A DNA stretch of 64,000 nucleotides from Stomorhina lunata (lineage: Eukaryota; Arthropoda; Insecta; Diptera; Rhiniidae), in assembly GCA_933228675.1 (NCBI GenBank), contig OW121740.1, positions 58,033,000-58,096,999 on the forward strand. The letters are read 5' to 3'. The notes under the pieces were generated by a model. That model searched no databases and was not told where the DNA came from. It worked only from the letters and a program-made list of their open reading frames with translations. The translations under genes were made by a program, and so were the position numbers. Each line of letters opens with the position of its first letter. Within the stretch, counting starts at the first letter, position 1. This document shows, in pieces, positions 1 to 10,980 of this stretch.

Positions 1-621
1 GGTAGGTCCATAATTCATATTGTTACGTTTTTCCTTTAAAAACGTGAAAGGAATTCTTTTTGCAAACAACCGTAAACAAAATTAAAACACGTTATGTAGT
101 TTTGCAAAGTAATACTTTTGAAGTAGTTTTGCAAAGTAATACTTTTATTAACTTTAGAGTTAATCACTTAAAACGCACTTTCACAAAACTTTACAAATAT
201 TCTTAGTCACACTGTTCTCTTATACGCGTTTCAATTAAAACTGTTCCCACAATACTTGTCCATCGGCCTTATATAGTAGAGAAGGGAGTTTCTAGCAATT
301 TCTGCAGACGTGATTACACTAACAATGTGGCTTACGAAAGTTCATGCATGTTCCAATACATTTTCACATGATCAAGAACATACTCACACAAACGTACAAA
401 CAGATTATGTTCATGTACAAACAGATTATGAAGTTCATAGTAACAGAGAGAGAGAATGTAGATAAAAGAGAAAAATGTTGTTATACTCTTTACAGCACAT
501 AAGAGAAACATGTTGCTCTGCTCATAGAAACAAACAGAACAACAACAAGATCAACAGAAACATTCTAGAAAACTGGGGGAAGAATTAAAAGTAGTGAACT
601 TTGCACAATGGGGCGGATAAT
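1..621. other. AT-rich sequence without a recognised gene
   Basis: I see no coding exon or RNA gene here. A 27 bp direct duplication built on GTAGTTTTGCAAAGTAATAC lies at about 96-147. A shorter duplication of ACAAACAGATTATG occurs around 400-432. Both look like local slippage or duplication products. Confidence 0.5.
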
Positions 622-689
622 TTAAAAGTTCGTTACAATATAAATCGACATACGAGCGAACAAAGCACGAGTTAGAAAGTGTATATTGC

Positions 690-975
690 ACACATTCCAA
701 AAACATCTAAACACTCGGTGCTGTCTCAAAAGAGGTAAAATCCATTTTTGTAGGCACCCCGTTTCAAAATTTCTGTGTTCATAGTGCCTGATGCCACATA
801 TGCTTTGCTCCTTTTGCCAAAACTGCAAATAGCTTGCCATGAGAGAAATTTCTGTTTTTTGACCGAAACTCTTCCTAAACATTGCCTTGTTCATCAGCAA
901 CATAAATCTTGCCTGCGAAATTGAGAAAAGCCTGCCAGTATGTTCCATCATCCATCACAAAACTGGTGTATTTAT
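690..975 (-). pseudogene. DD37E transposase fragment, decayed
   Basis: On the minus strand this encodes the middle of the same transposase found at 13,826-15,102 and 32,236-33,517. It starts at the segment around the first catalytic aspartate (VMDDGTYW, corresponding to VMDDETYV) and runs through the region matching FYVADKRGNVRQEF, ICSCGKRSKVFVAS and the LLPFLREHRV equivalent. Homology fades just before the second catalytic aspartate. Reading frames must be switched several times to follow it, so it is dead. No N-terminal domain, C-terminus or terminal inverted repeat remains. It abuts the end of the family A repeat at about 974, so one of the two inserted into or deleted part of the other. 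Identification rests on direct comparison with the two longer copies. Confidence 0.75.
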
Positions 976-1730
976 ACCCTTCACCATCATAGGTGGAAGG
1001 GTATTATAAGTTTGTACTGATGTATGTAATGCATAGAAATATTTGTCTTAGACATTTTAGTACACCAATAGGCTTAGAATCACTTTCTGATTCGATTTAG
1101 CGATATCCGTCCATCCGTCTGACTGGACCCCCATGTAAATCATGTAATCAAAGTACAGGTCGCAATTCTAAAGATAATCTGATAAAATTTGGCACACATC
1201 ATTTTTTGATAGTGGGACCATGGCTATTTAAATTCGTCGAAATCGGTCCATTATTTATGGTACCTCCCATAGGTCCCACTTCCCGGAATTGATATTGTGG
1301 AAACAAATATCAATATTTTTTTCATTACATTTAAAACAAATACTGTTTATGTAAACTAAAATCACTCTACGAAATTTCATTGAAATCGATCCACATTTGA
1401 AACTCTTCTGTCAAAACACACTAAATGAGACAAAAATCACTAAAACGCTCGTAAATCTGAAGATAATGAGAATTTTGAGTTTATTTTAATTTTTGTAATA
1501 ACTGTAATTAATTCGCCAAATTTCGAGATAATCGGTCCATATTTGACCCTAGCTCTCATATAACTCCAAGTGACAGAAACAGCTTAAATATATAAATTTT
1601 GAGAAAATGTTTGTATGACGGCAAAATTTAGAAAATATTTGTCTTTATACAGGAAAAAGAACAGCTTTGACCTTAGTGGTGAAGGGTTTCATATGGTAGA
1701 GCTTGACCGACTATAGCACTTTCTTACTTA
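974..1730 (-). repeat. Interspersed repeat family A, copy 1
   Basis: This is the reverse complement of the repeat at 43,003-43,790 and 45,737-47,873. Shared landmarks are the start AAGTAAGAAAGTGCTATAGT (here at the high-coordinate end), a hairpin-forming TAGTCGG...CCGACTA, a GGGGGTCCAG block, a TTTAGAATTGCGACCTGTA block and the end GAAGGGTATA. I see no open reading frame conserved between copies and no terminal inverted repeat, so I treat it as a non-autonomous element of unknown class. Confidence 0.75.
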
Positions 1731-2077
1731 TTTTTAGAGAAATCTGTCTTTTCGCTTGGTAAGAAGGTGTCGCAGCAAACGAGTAACTTTTGTAAAGAGT
1801 TGGGGGCATACAAAAATAATTTTTAAAGATTTCGAAACATGTACAAAATTTTGTGATATTCGAAAAAAAAACTGTTTTTGGGTAGGTCTTTGCAGAGCGA
1901 TTTAAAATTTTTTAACAGTTTTGGAAAGTTAAGTGATCAAGCTTTTACAAGCTGTATACATTGGGCATATATTTTAAGAAATTATATAAGTTTTTATCAA
2001 AAGTTTATTTTTTTTTAATTTTTCATAATCTGTAAAATTGAAAAGCAAGTATGTGAACTTTTTTCTATAAAAACCAT
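1731..2077. other. AT-rich spacer
   Basis: I recognise no gene or ordered repeat here. It contains poly-T and poly-A runs. Confidence 0.4.
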
Positions 2078-2299
2078 CAGCCTAACCACAGAACATTAAA
2101 AGTCGACTTTAGACCGAAAAAGTCGACTTTATTTTGAAAATCGTACCACAAAACAATTTTTAAATTAAATTTGAAAGCTTCATTTTAAAAACTAAAACAA
2201 GCTTTTTCTTATTAAATATTTTTCATTTTGTGATCCGTTGGAAAAAAAATGTTAAATCGAAATTGGAAATTTTTCACAATTTTCAGTCATTACATGCAT

Positions 2300-2673
2300 T
2301 TAAATGTTAATTTCTTTAAAGCGGGTTGGGATCGTATAACAATTGTTAGAGAAGTTTTATATAAGCACTAGGCAGCATATAAAATTTTATCGAAATCGGT
2401 TCACATTTAACCATAGCTCCCATATAAAAAAATTTACGGAAACAGCCTAAATTCCGCCCGAAATTGACTTAAATGCCAATAAATGATAAACTGTAATAGC
2501 TTTGACCACTAAATTTAGCAAAAGGAAGTCTTATATGAATGCCAGCCAGTGTGCAAAATTTTGTCATAATCGGTCACCATTTGACCATAGCTACCATATA
2601 AAAAACTTACAAAAAGAAAAGGAGGTTTATGTCCGTCTGTCCATCAGATAAAAGCGCGACAGCTCCTTAACTA
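2300..2673. repeat. Family B repeat, left part
   Basis: Contains a block of about 200 bp, in two imperfect copies, built around ATCGGTCACCATTTGACCAT-like and AGCTCCCATATAAA-like phrases. It ends in GTCCGTCTGTCCATCAG. The same phrases resume beyond the mariner insertion at 3,441-3,900, which indicates that one repeat was split by that insertion. Confidence 0.55.
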
Positions 2674-3440
2674 ATGGGTGTTTTTTTAGAGGTATAGAAC
2701 TTCGAATTGAAATAAAACACAAGAAAATCGTTTTAATGTCCATCAATTTGGCTTTATTGGAAGGATAATTTTATGCCATTAATGTTTAAATATGATTTCG
2801 GGCATGTGGCCGCCGCGGCTGGCTCGAATAAAGCCAATTCTACAGGTCCAATTTTCAACTACTTTTTCGAGCATAGAATGTTTCCTTCAATAAATCAATT
2901 GTGACGTGCGCTGTGTGGCATGTAGCGCCGTCTTGTTGGAACCACGACTCATCCACATTCATGCCATCCAATTGGGGAACAAAATAGTCGGTTATCATGG
3001 CTCTATACCGGTCTCCATTTATGGTAACTGACTCTCCAGCATTATTTCGGAAGAAGTATGGCCCAATCGGGTCCTCTTCAACACTTTGCTCTACAGCGGC
3101 AATTGTTTCTTCGGTGCGCACTGTTCGACGTCGCTGCGGATGCGTATTATCACATAGAGTAAACGTAGTGCGAAAACGATCCATGGTTAACCGAATTAAT
3201 TGCTCTGATGGACGATTATGTCGACCATAAAATGGACGGAGCTTGCGGTAAACTTCGCGAACTGAACCATTATTTTCGAAATAAATTTGCACGATTTGCA
3301 AGCGTTGTTCTTTTGTCACCCTGTTCATGATGAAATGGCAAACCAAACTAAATATTAATCACTTGACAGCTGACAAAATGGCCGCCAGTTAAAAAAGTGA
3401 TGCCAACTTAAAGTTCTATACCTCAATAAAAAACACCCGA
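2674..3440 (-). mobile_element. Internally deleted mariner-type element
   Basis: A 767 bp element with ~27 bp terminal inverted repeats (left GGGTGTTTTTTTAGAGGTAT; the right end is its near-complement, AATAAAAAACACCC at the edge) and TA on both sides (2,672-2,673 and 3,441-3,442). The TA flanks and the transposase remnant fit the IS630/Tc1/mariner superfamily. It sits inside family B, whose phrases continue on either side. The element is too short to be autonomous. Confidence 0.85.
2855..3328 (-). pseudogene. Mariner-type transposase, two internal deletions
   Basis: A continuous frame of 157 codons begins at an ATG giving MNRVTKEQRLQIV and retains the N-terminal helix-turn-helix region (residues about 5-45) and a second DNA-binding segment ending near SVEEDP. 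It then jumps directly to IGPYFF and on to WFQQDGATCHTAH, which holds the second catalytic aspartate. From family knowledge, the segment with the first catalytic aspartate normally lies between SVEEDP and IGPYFF and is missing. A second deletion follows LLKETF, after which the frame runs into a stop. The family's C-terminal HMPEII segment survives in another frame downstream. The joined frame is open by chance. It cannot be a catalytically active transposase, though it could still bind terminal repeats if expressed. Confidence 0.8.
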
Positions 3441-3900
3441 TACAAAAGCTAGAAAGACAAAATGTTACAAAAGTAATTTTGATATGCAACAAAAGTTGTG
3501 TACTGAAAATGGGCAAAATCGATTTACATTTAGTTAGAGCTCCCACATAGCCCCGCCCCGGGAAACACCCGAATGCTGATAAATTGAGTACAATTGTAAT
3601 AGTTATGACGAATTAATTTAGAATAAAGAAGTTTTATGCAATTATTGGTCAGTATATCAAATTTTATAGGAATCGGTCCATATTTGACTATAGCTTTCAT
3701 ATAAAAAACACTCCAGGAAACCAAAAAATATTTAGCAAGGACCAGTTAAAAGCTATTAAATTAGAAACTGTGACAGCTATTGCCACTAAATTTTGCAAAA
3801 ATTAGCTTTATATAAATACCAGCCAGTGTGAGAAATTTTTTATAATCGGTCAACATTTGGCTATAATTCTTATATATATATTACATACCCTTTTTTATAT
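3441..3900. repeat. Family B repeat, right part
   Basis: Continues the repeat interrupted at 2,673. Phrases of the type ATCGGTCCATATTTGACTAT, AGCTTTCATATAAA and CCAGCCAGTGTG recur from the left part. No gene is seen. Confidence 0.5.
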
Positions 3901-4452
3901 TTACGATCAAAAAGATTCGGAGGTACAAGCAGCATATTATGATTTTGTATATGGTAGATGCATTTGGAACTCCTAACAAAATATATGGACCTGTCGTATT
4001 ACTATGAACTTCTTTATCCTAACTAAATATTAAACTAAACGAAAAGTATTTAACTACTTATTAATGTAAAACCATACCCGGTTACGAATTTTTTTCAAAG
4101 TAGATAAATACTAGGGAAACCACTTACACACTTTTGAATGTTGAACTATAAAGCTGCAACCGAAGTTATTCCAAATATTTTACCAATAATACCAACTAGC
4201 GTAACAACTTTTTTTCCGATTTGGTCCACGTTTTGAATTTGCTGCACCCTCGTAGATATATGAGATATGTTTCTAAATTTAACACAACTTGATGGTGGGT
4301 ATATAAGATTCGGCACAGCCGAATATAACACTCTTAATTGTTAAAGTCTTATTTTAAACATTTCTTATGGTACGAAAAATTACTAAAGTCGACTTTAAAA
4401 TAAAGTCGATTTTACATAAAAACGACTTGAAAATTTGTTTTATGGTTAGGCT

Positions 4453-6491
4453 GCATGTTTGTGTTTTACACTTATTTAAAGCTGGATCTATATAGAAAAA
4501 AATGAGATATAACTTATTGATATCGGTTTACATTAACAAAAGTTATTTAACTTTTTCCAAAGTTAAAATTTGTCGATTGCAAACAAAATAATTTTTATAA
4601 TGAATTTCTGGTGAAAATGTTTATATACGTAGTAGCATAGTAGTACGTAGTACATGGCGTAGTCGGTTTATAAAAAGCTTTATAATTTTTAGATTTTTCG
4701 TCTGATTTAAAAGATGAAAACCATGTTTTATTAGCAACTTAATTGTCCTGTTATATTAAAATAAACTTGTATAGGCTTTTTCTGCATCAAAAGTGATATA
4801 ATATTCTAATGCGCAATAAGTTTTCTTTTATTTGCTGTTAAAAATAATAAAATCGGATAAAAACTGGCTGAGCTACTTGTCGACGAACCTCGTTAAAATC
4901 GGGTTTTTGCGTATAACCCTCAAAACTCATGAATTCGATAAGGCGTTTCCCAAGATTTTTTATGTAAAATTGCTGGACAATTTTTTAAAAATTGCTGCTT
5001 ATTAGTGCGTCACAACAGAAGCATTGTTAAATATAGCTCAACTATCTTTTGGAAGCCTTCTTGCAGCTTCTTAGTAACTTTCAACAGGAGCATTGTCAAA
5101 GCTTTCTTACCCAGCAGCCATTCAAAGAATTGCTTGAAGTAGTTCTTAGTACGTTACAACAAGCTTTCAAAAAGCTATTCAAACAATTGTTAAGTATATT
5201 GTTTAAGATAGCGCAACTTTTCTGGCTTTTCAATATCAATTTAGATTATATGATTCGATTGTATAACCACCAGAATATAGAAATAAATTCTCTTAGAAGG
5301 TCTGCAAAGCAAAGGCCTTGGCATTGCTTATTGCGCAGGTGTATGTAAGTATATTTATATGAGTATAAATATTTGCGTTAAATGTCCCATAACTTTTGTT
5401 GCCACACGTTTTTCGTTTACAAGTTAAATGTGTGCCACAACCTTTGGCAAATAATCAATTGTAAACCAAAATATGTCCACGATAATGATGTGTCATCTTT
5501 TGAGTTATTTGTCCAATAAAACAAGTATTTTAGTAATGTGAAGCTCTATTTTGTTTGTGACTATAAATAAAACTGAAATGCCACTCCTAAATTGGCACAA
5601 AACGTATAGTTATGTATACGCTACATCATTGTAAAAGGGTTATAAGTTTACCAATTGCTTTCTACAAAAAAGCAATCAAAGTTAGTATAAAAAATATTTT
5701 TATATATAAACTTTGATTTTTGCAGTTCCAGATTTGAACATAGCTACCATATTTTGCTTTATTCCCGAAGACATTAAATTCTCTTGGAAGTACTTAATTT
5801 ATATTGAAAGTAAAATTTGAATAGGATTGACGGCAAAGAGAACATTTTGAATAAGTAAAACATTTTTATAAGAATCGGAACTACGAAATTTACTGAAATT
5901 CAATAAAACTATACTATTTTTGCTTAACCCAGTAGTCAGGGCAACTTAATGTCGGTCTTGACGGAATATTCCTAATTGTTTATGTTTTACTTAAACTTGA
6001 AGTCATTACAAATTGTTTAAAATATGTTTACAAAATCGTTTTTGTTCATAGCATCAATTAAATTGTCACACCTGGACAAAACAATGATACAAAAGAATTA
6101 CACAATAACTTAGGGTATTTAAAAATTTAACCAAACCCTGATTTAACTACGGCTACGCTGATTTTAGTTTTTTTTTTTAAAGCTATACTTTACTGAGTCA
6201 GTAACCTAATGAAAGCACTGATATTACCCAGTTCTAAAGTATAAAATTGAATCTATTATCTTTCTAATCCAAACTAACACAGAAAAACTACCAGAATCAT
6301 AGAAATCAACTGGTCAAATTCTCTCCGAGGGCATCCGATAACATGCTCGATTTTTCCCTCAACTATAACTTACCTTAATAGTATCAGAAGTTTCTATATA
6401 ATATTGATTATACGAATAAGATATTTCAGCTTACCTGAAAGTATAAAAATAAAAAATATATTTTAGTATTAATGCATAACATATACATATA
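4453..6491. other. AT-rich region, no recognised gene
   Basis: An open frame at 5,049-5,348 is leucine- and glutamine-rich (LLSNFQQEHCQSF, LSTLQQAFKKLF). The underlying DNA shows imperfect short tandem similarity, with recurring CAACA...CATTGTCAAAGCTTTC-type phrases. I therefore regard it as repeat-derived and not a gene. Short GTAGT-rich duplications occur at about 4,627-4,660. Confidence 0.4.
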
Positions 6492-7480
6492 TGGGGAATT
6501 CCAAGTCAAATCGGACAGTTTGGAAAAAATTTTTTTGATTTTGTTTATTTTTTGCTATGTTGATGCTCCTCCTCAGTAGAACAAACATTTCAGTACCTTT
6601 TCAGATTTTTTTGGCTAATGGTTACAGAGATATAGAATTTTGAAAAAATCGCATTATGAAAAAACCATATTCAAATAAATACTCATAACTTCTTTACTAT
6701 TGTTCCAAATGTCATTTAATTATTATTGAACACAATTTTTCATATGTTTCCTGAGTTTTATAATATGACTGATCTCACTTAACTTTTCTCAATGTTGTTA
6801 GACCAATTTAAATACATATTTTAACTAGCAACGCTCATAGCCAACAACAAATAAACCAGAATTTACAGCTATCCCCAATAAGTAAACAATACGTCAGGGA
6901 TAATTTAGAACTGCATTTTCGAGAATAAAGTATAATAAATAGGTACACTTACCTCCAAAAATACAATAAATACAATTTTTGCACAGTGGTTCAAAAAAAA
7001 ATTATTTATTTAAATTTTAAAAAATAAAAAATAAAATAGTAGATATTCGAATCCCACTACCAAACCGGTCTTAAAATTTTTATAATTGATCGTAGTTTAA
7101 TACGAAAAAATTTAAAGAAAATCGAAGAGTACAAACATTGAAAAAAAAATTTAAATATTAAATCCCGAAAATTCCATCCAAACCCACTGTGCAAATTTTT
7201 TTTATATTTTTTATAATATTAGATAGCTGATAAAAAAGCAAAAAATACAAAAAAAATTTTTTCCATTTGGAACAATAGTAAAGAAGTTATGAGTATTTAT
7301 TTGAATATGGTTTTTTCATAATGCGATTTTGTCAAAATTCGATATCTCTGTAACCATTAGCCAAAAAAAATATGAAAAGGTACTGAAATGTTCTACTGAG
7401 GAGGAGCATCAACATAGCAAAAAATAAACAAAATAAAAAATTTTTTTTCCAAACTGTCCGATTTGATTTGGACTTCCCCA
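6492..7480. mobile_element. Foldback element with ~220 bp inverted arms
   Basis: The left arm (6,492-6,711) starts TGGGGAATTCCAAGTCAAAT. The right arm (7,264-7,480) is its near-perfect inverted copy and ends GACTTCCCCA. Matching internal phrases include GTTGATGCTCCTCCTCAGTA, CAGTACCTTTTCA and ATACTCATAACTTCTTTACT. The ~550 bp loop is AT-rich with no credible frame. Flanks are TATA-rich on both sides, compatible with a TA-type target, but the duplication cannot be delimited. Likely a non-autonomous MITE or foldback element. Confidence 0.85.
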
Positions 7481-7611
7481 TATATATGTAAAAATGTATT
7501 TATTGCAGAGACTGTAAGTAAGGAATATTGCTTATAATAAAAAAGCATTGCTTTAAATCTTTAATAAAATTGCTGTTTTTAATCCTAACATTAGTTCAAA
7601 TTACATTATCT

Positions 7612-8525
7612 TGAGATTTACGAAGTACCTCTAGGAGTCTACGAATTTCAATAAAAATTAGTAGAATTCGTTCTTAGATCAACTAATAGGCATTTGACGA
7701 ATTTCACTAAATTTTATTGAGAAGTTCGCCTTATTCATTGAGAATTAAAATACATGAAAAAATAGGGGTCCAAGGCAGGTACCCCAAGAAGTCGACGGAT
7801 TTCAACCAAAATTAGTAGAGCTCTTTCTTGAATCAAAAAATGAAAGTGTGTTAAATTTTATCAAATTCCATTGAAAATTGCGGGTTATACATTAAGAAGG
7901 AATATAAGTGAAAAAATGGGGTTCCAAGGGAGGTACCCCAAGGAATCATCGGATGTGAACAAAAATTAGTAGGGCTCTTTTTTGGATCAAAAAAATAGAA
8001 ATGTGCTAAATTTTATCAAATTCTGCTGAAAATTTGCAGTTTATGCATTGAGAAGGAAAATAAGTGAAAAATGGGGGTCCAAAGGAGGTAGCCGAAGAAG
8101 TCGAAGAATTTCAACTAAAACAAGTACAGTTCTTTTTTGGATCAAAAAATAAAAGTGTGCTAAATTTTATCAAATTCTATTGAAAGTTGCCGGTTATTAA
8201 TTAAAAAGGAAAATAAGTAAAAAAAATCGTGGTCCAAGACAGGTACCCCAAGAAGTCGACGGATTTCAACCAAAATTAGTAGAGCTCTTTCTTGAACCAA
8301 AAAATAAACGTGTGCCGAATTTTATCAAATTCTATTGAAAATAGCATTTTATATATTGAGAATAAAAATAAGTGAAAAAATGGGGGTCTCCCAAGAAGTT
8401 GACGGATTTCAATCAAAACTAGTGGAGCTCTTTTTGGGGTCAAATAATAGAGTTGTGCCGATTTTCATGAAATGCTGGTGAAAATTGTGGATTATACATT
8501 GAGAAGAAAAGTAAGTGAAAAAAAA
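7612..8525. repeat. Tandem array of ~154 bp units
   Basis: About six diverged units. Markers of the type CAAGGCAGGTACC recur at 7,771, 7,925, about 8,080 and 8,235, so the spacing is 154-155 bp. A later unit near 8,391 has lost about 12 bp. Each unit carries a GGGGGTCCAAG block, a GAAGTCGACGGATTTCAA-like block, a TAGTAGAGCTCTTT block and a TAAATTTTATCAAATTC block. No coding frame is conserved across units. Confidence 0.85.
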
Positions 8526-10511
8526 AAGAGTTGATTATAATGGGATAAACCTGACATGAAGATGACATAAGTGCAGCAGGCACGTTAGTACCTCCATATT
8601 TAATACCCAACCGCCAAAATCTAACAAAAATAATGTAGCTCACTAAACATAAACATTCCTCACTAAAAAGAAAGTGTCGATGAAGCTAGATATTAATAAG
8701 ATTGACTAACCGATTTCACACATATAGTAGAGTATACTTTCAGGCAAAAATTTAAATGTATTTTAAAGACTTAAAATTCTTTTTTGAATTTAAATATATC
8801 ACATGAATTTAACCTTAAAACTATTCTTAAACAATAAATATTTGTAATTAGCTACATACCAAATTAATCATTTGCCATTGTCTTTTGTCTAAGATACAAA
8901 ATGTGCCATAATTAGACAAAATTATGACACAAATCTATTGTTTAAGAAAATTTTACTTTCCCACATCATATTTACAAGACTTGAAGACTTAGTTATGAAT
9001 ACGACGAGTGCATACATGAGTAAACATAAATTTGAAATTTATACCTCAATTTCTTAAACAAATAAATGAATTTCTATGAATTTTGCGGGCCAAGTTCAAT
9101 GTTATGAAAAGAAACTTTTTTTTCCAAGATTTTTTTCTTTGACGTTTTTCTTTTTGAAGTGTTTTTTTTTTTCTTAAGTGGGGGAATTTAGAGACAAATA
9201 TGTATTTTATTATTCATACATCATTTGTAAATTGTTATTTGTTTGACAAAGGTCTATTGTTTATGAACAAAATTTATATTAAATGTTATTGCGGCTTATT
9301 TGAGCCGCCAGCCAACATTTGAACAAAATTAACCACAAAAAGAGACAAAGACTAATAGTTAAGTACTTTAACGTATATTTTTATTGTTACGAAAAGATAT
9401 GGACAATTGTGATAGAAAATGACAGAGATCAAATTGATGACTATGACATTAATTATGGGAATTACAGTTTAGCTTGGAGAAGATTCGGAAATTATGTTCA
9501 AATAACATAAAGAAAGTGAGTGACATGACTTGTCGTGTAATTTATATATAATAAACCTCCAACATATCCATAATCCATATTAAAAGCCCATCATTTTCAA
9601 AATTATCCAACTTAAAATAATGTTAATAAATTTGAGTTTACAAACCATTCATTTAAAATTCCCTTGCCTCAGAGCACAGAAAACATTAAGCCGTAATAAA
9701 ATTTACAACTAATTACAATTTGATTGAATTTCTATACTACAAGAGAATTTTTTCATTAAAAACTAATTATTTTCTTATAATTTTTTTTTTTCCTAAGAAA
9801 ACCCCCAGCAACACAACAGCACCTTCCTTCTTCGTCTTACTTAAACTCTAAATAAGATAAATTAATTTAGTTTTGTCCGGGGCAATGATGAAGACGATGA
9901 TGCTGCTGAGATGGTATCTCTTACCTATGGCTGATCCAAACTGAGTAGTAACCAAGTTACAACAACCACTCTCACTTAGTTACTTACTTATGTCTCGTAA
10001 AACCTCTTTGGGTATTGCGGTGCAAAAAGAAAATAATATTAAATTAGTTCGAGAGATAAATGAATGAATGATGTAATAAAGCATACTTTGTGGCGTTATA
10101 CCAAGGGAGAAAACGAACGAATGTTTAAATAAAGTTTACAACTATGCTATGGACAAAGTGAAAATCCAAAGTGCAAACAAGACTTTTTTTTATGGAATAC
10201 ATCACTTCATATAAATTGGTTTTTAAATTCAATATGTCTCTGCTTTACTTCTCAATAGCCTAAGGATATGCTAGACATTTGCTAACATTTATCTATTCAA
10301 CAGTTGGGTTACAAATGGCTACAAAAAATGTGATGGTGTAATAAAAAAAAAAGACACAATTTAAAAAGAATCATAAGAAAAATAAGTTATTTAAAATTGT
10401 TGATGTATGGGGAAATTTCAGTTCAGTTAACCCATTGGGGGTGAAGAGTTATGTATATTTTGCCAAAGTTGTTGCCATTAAACTTTGAAAATTAAGAAAA
10501 GTATAGAAATT
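8526..10511. other. AT-rich region, no recognised gene
   Basis: Poly-T stretches occur at about 9,117-9,176 and 9,780-9,792. I found no exon with convincing protein similarity, no RNA gene and no ordered repeat. Confidence 0.4.
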
Positions 10512-10800
10512 CTATTCGTAGGCAAAAATTTCGAAACATTGTTCTAAAACAATGTTTTTAAAAACTGCAACTTGTTTAGTAAAAAAACAGCAACTTGTTT
10601 TGATTAGAAACATTGTTGATTGGGAGCAACAACTTGTTTTTCTGAAAAAAAAAAAAACAATGCTGCCTAGGAAAAAGAGATAGGTATGGCATTTTCTATA
10701 TAAACAATGTTGCAAAGAGATAACAAGAAAATGAATGAGCCTACTTCTATTACATTCTAGAAAAAGCTGACTTCTTTTGAGAGAAAGAGGGGGAACCAAT
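10512..10800. repeat. Short cluster of GCAAC-type minisatellite
   Basis: Phrases AAACATTGTT, GCAACTTGTTT and AACAATGTT alternate here in both orientations. They match the unit that becomes a dense array at 22.5-24.3 kb. This is the leftmost cluster I see. Confidence 0.55.
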
Positions 10801-10859
10801 AAAAGATCCTATTCAATTATTGCCACTAAACATGTTGTCTAATAAAATGATTTTATGAA

Positions 10860-10980
10860 AAATATAATTTTTATAAAAGGTACTTTTTATGAAAATGTAC
10901 TTTTTATGAAAAAAAGTACTTTAAAAAAAATGTACTTTTTATGAAAAAGGTACTTTTATGAAAAAGGTACTTTTACTTAT
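10860..10980. repeat. Short tandem repeat of a GTACTTTTTATGAAAA unit
   Basis: About seven imperfect copies of a ~16-20 bp unit with variable A-run length. Confidence 0.8.

Larger units (their letters stand above)
2078..4452. repeat. Interval bounded by ~75 bp inverted repeats
   Basis: The left end begins CAGCCTAACCA and carries two AAGTCGACTT palindromes followed by a TCGTACCA block. The right end (about 4,360-4,452) is its inverted counterpart, ending TGGTTAGGCTG and carrying the same AAAGTCGACTTT palindrome and TGGTACGA block. Together they look like the arms of one foldback-type or inverted-repeat element. Inside lie family B repeats and a mariner insertion, so this is a nest of at least three layers. 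Arms are imperfect and I could not define a target duplication. Confidence 0.55.

Noticed and set aside
5049..5348. 99-codon leucine/glutamine-rich frame with helix-like LQQAFKKLF segments
   Set aside because: The DNA under it is imperfectly tandemly repeated and no homologue is recognised, so a gene call is not supported.
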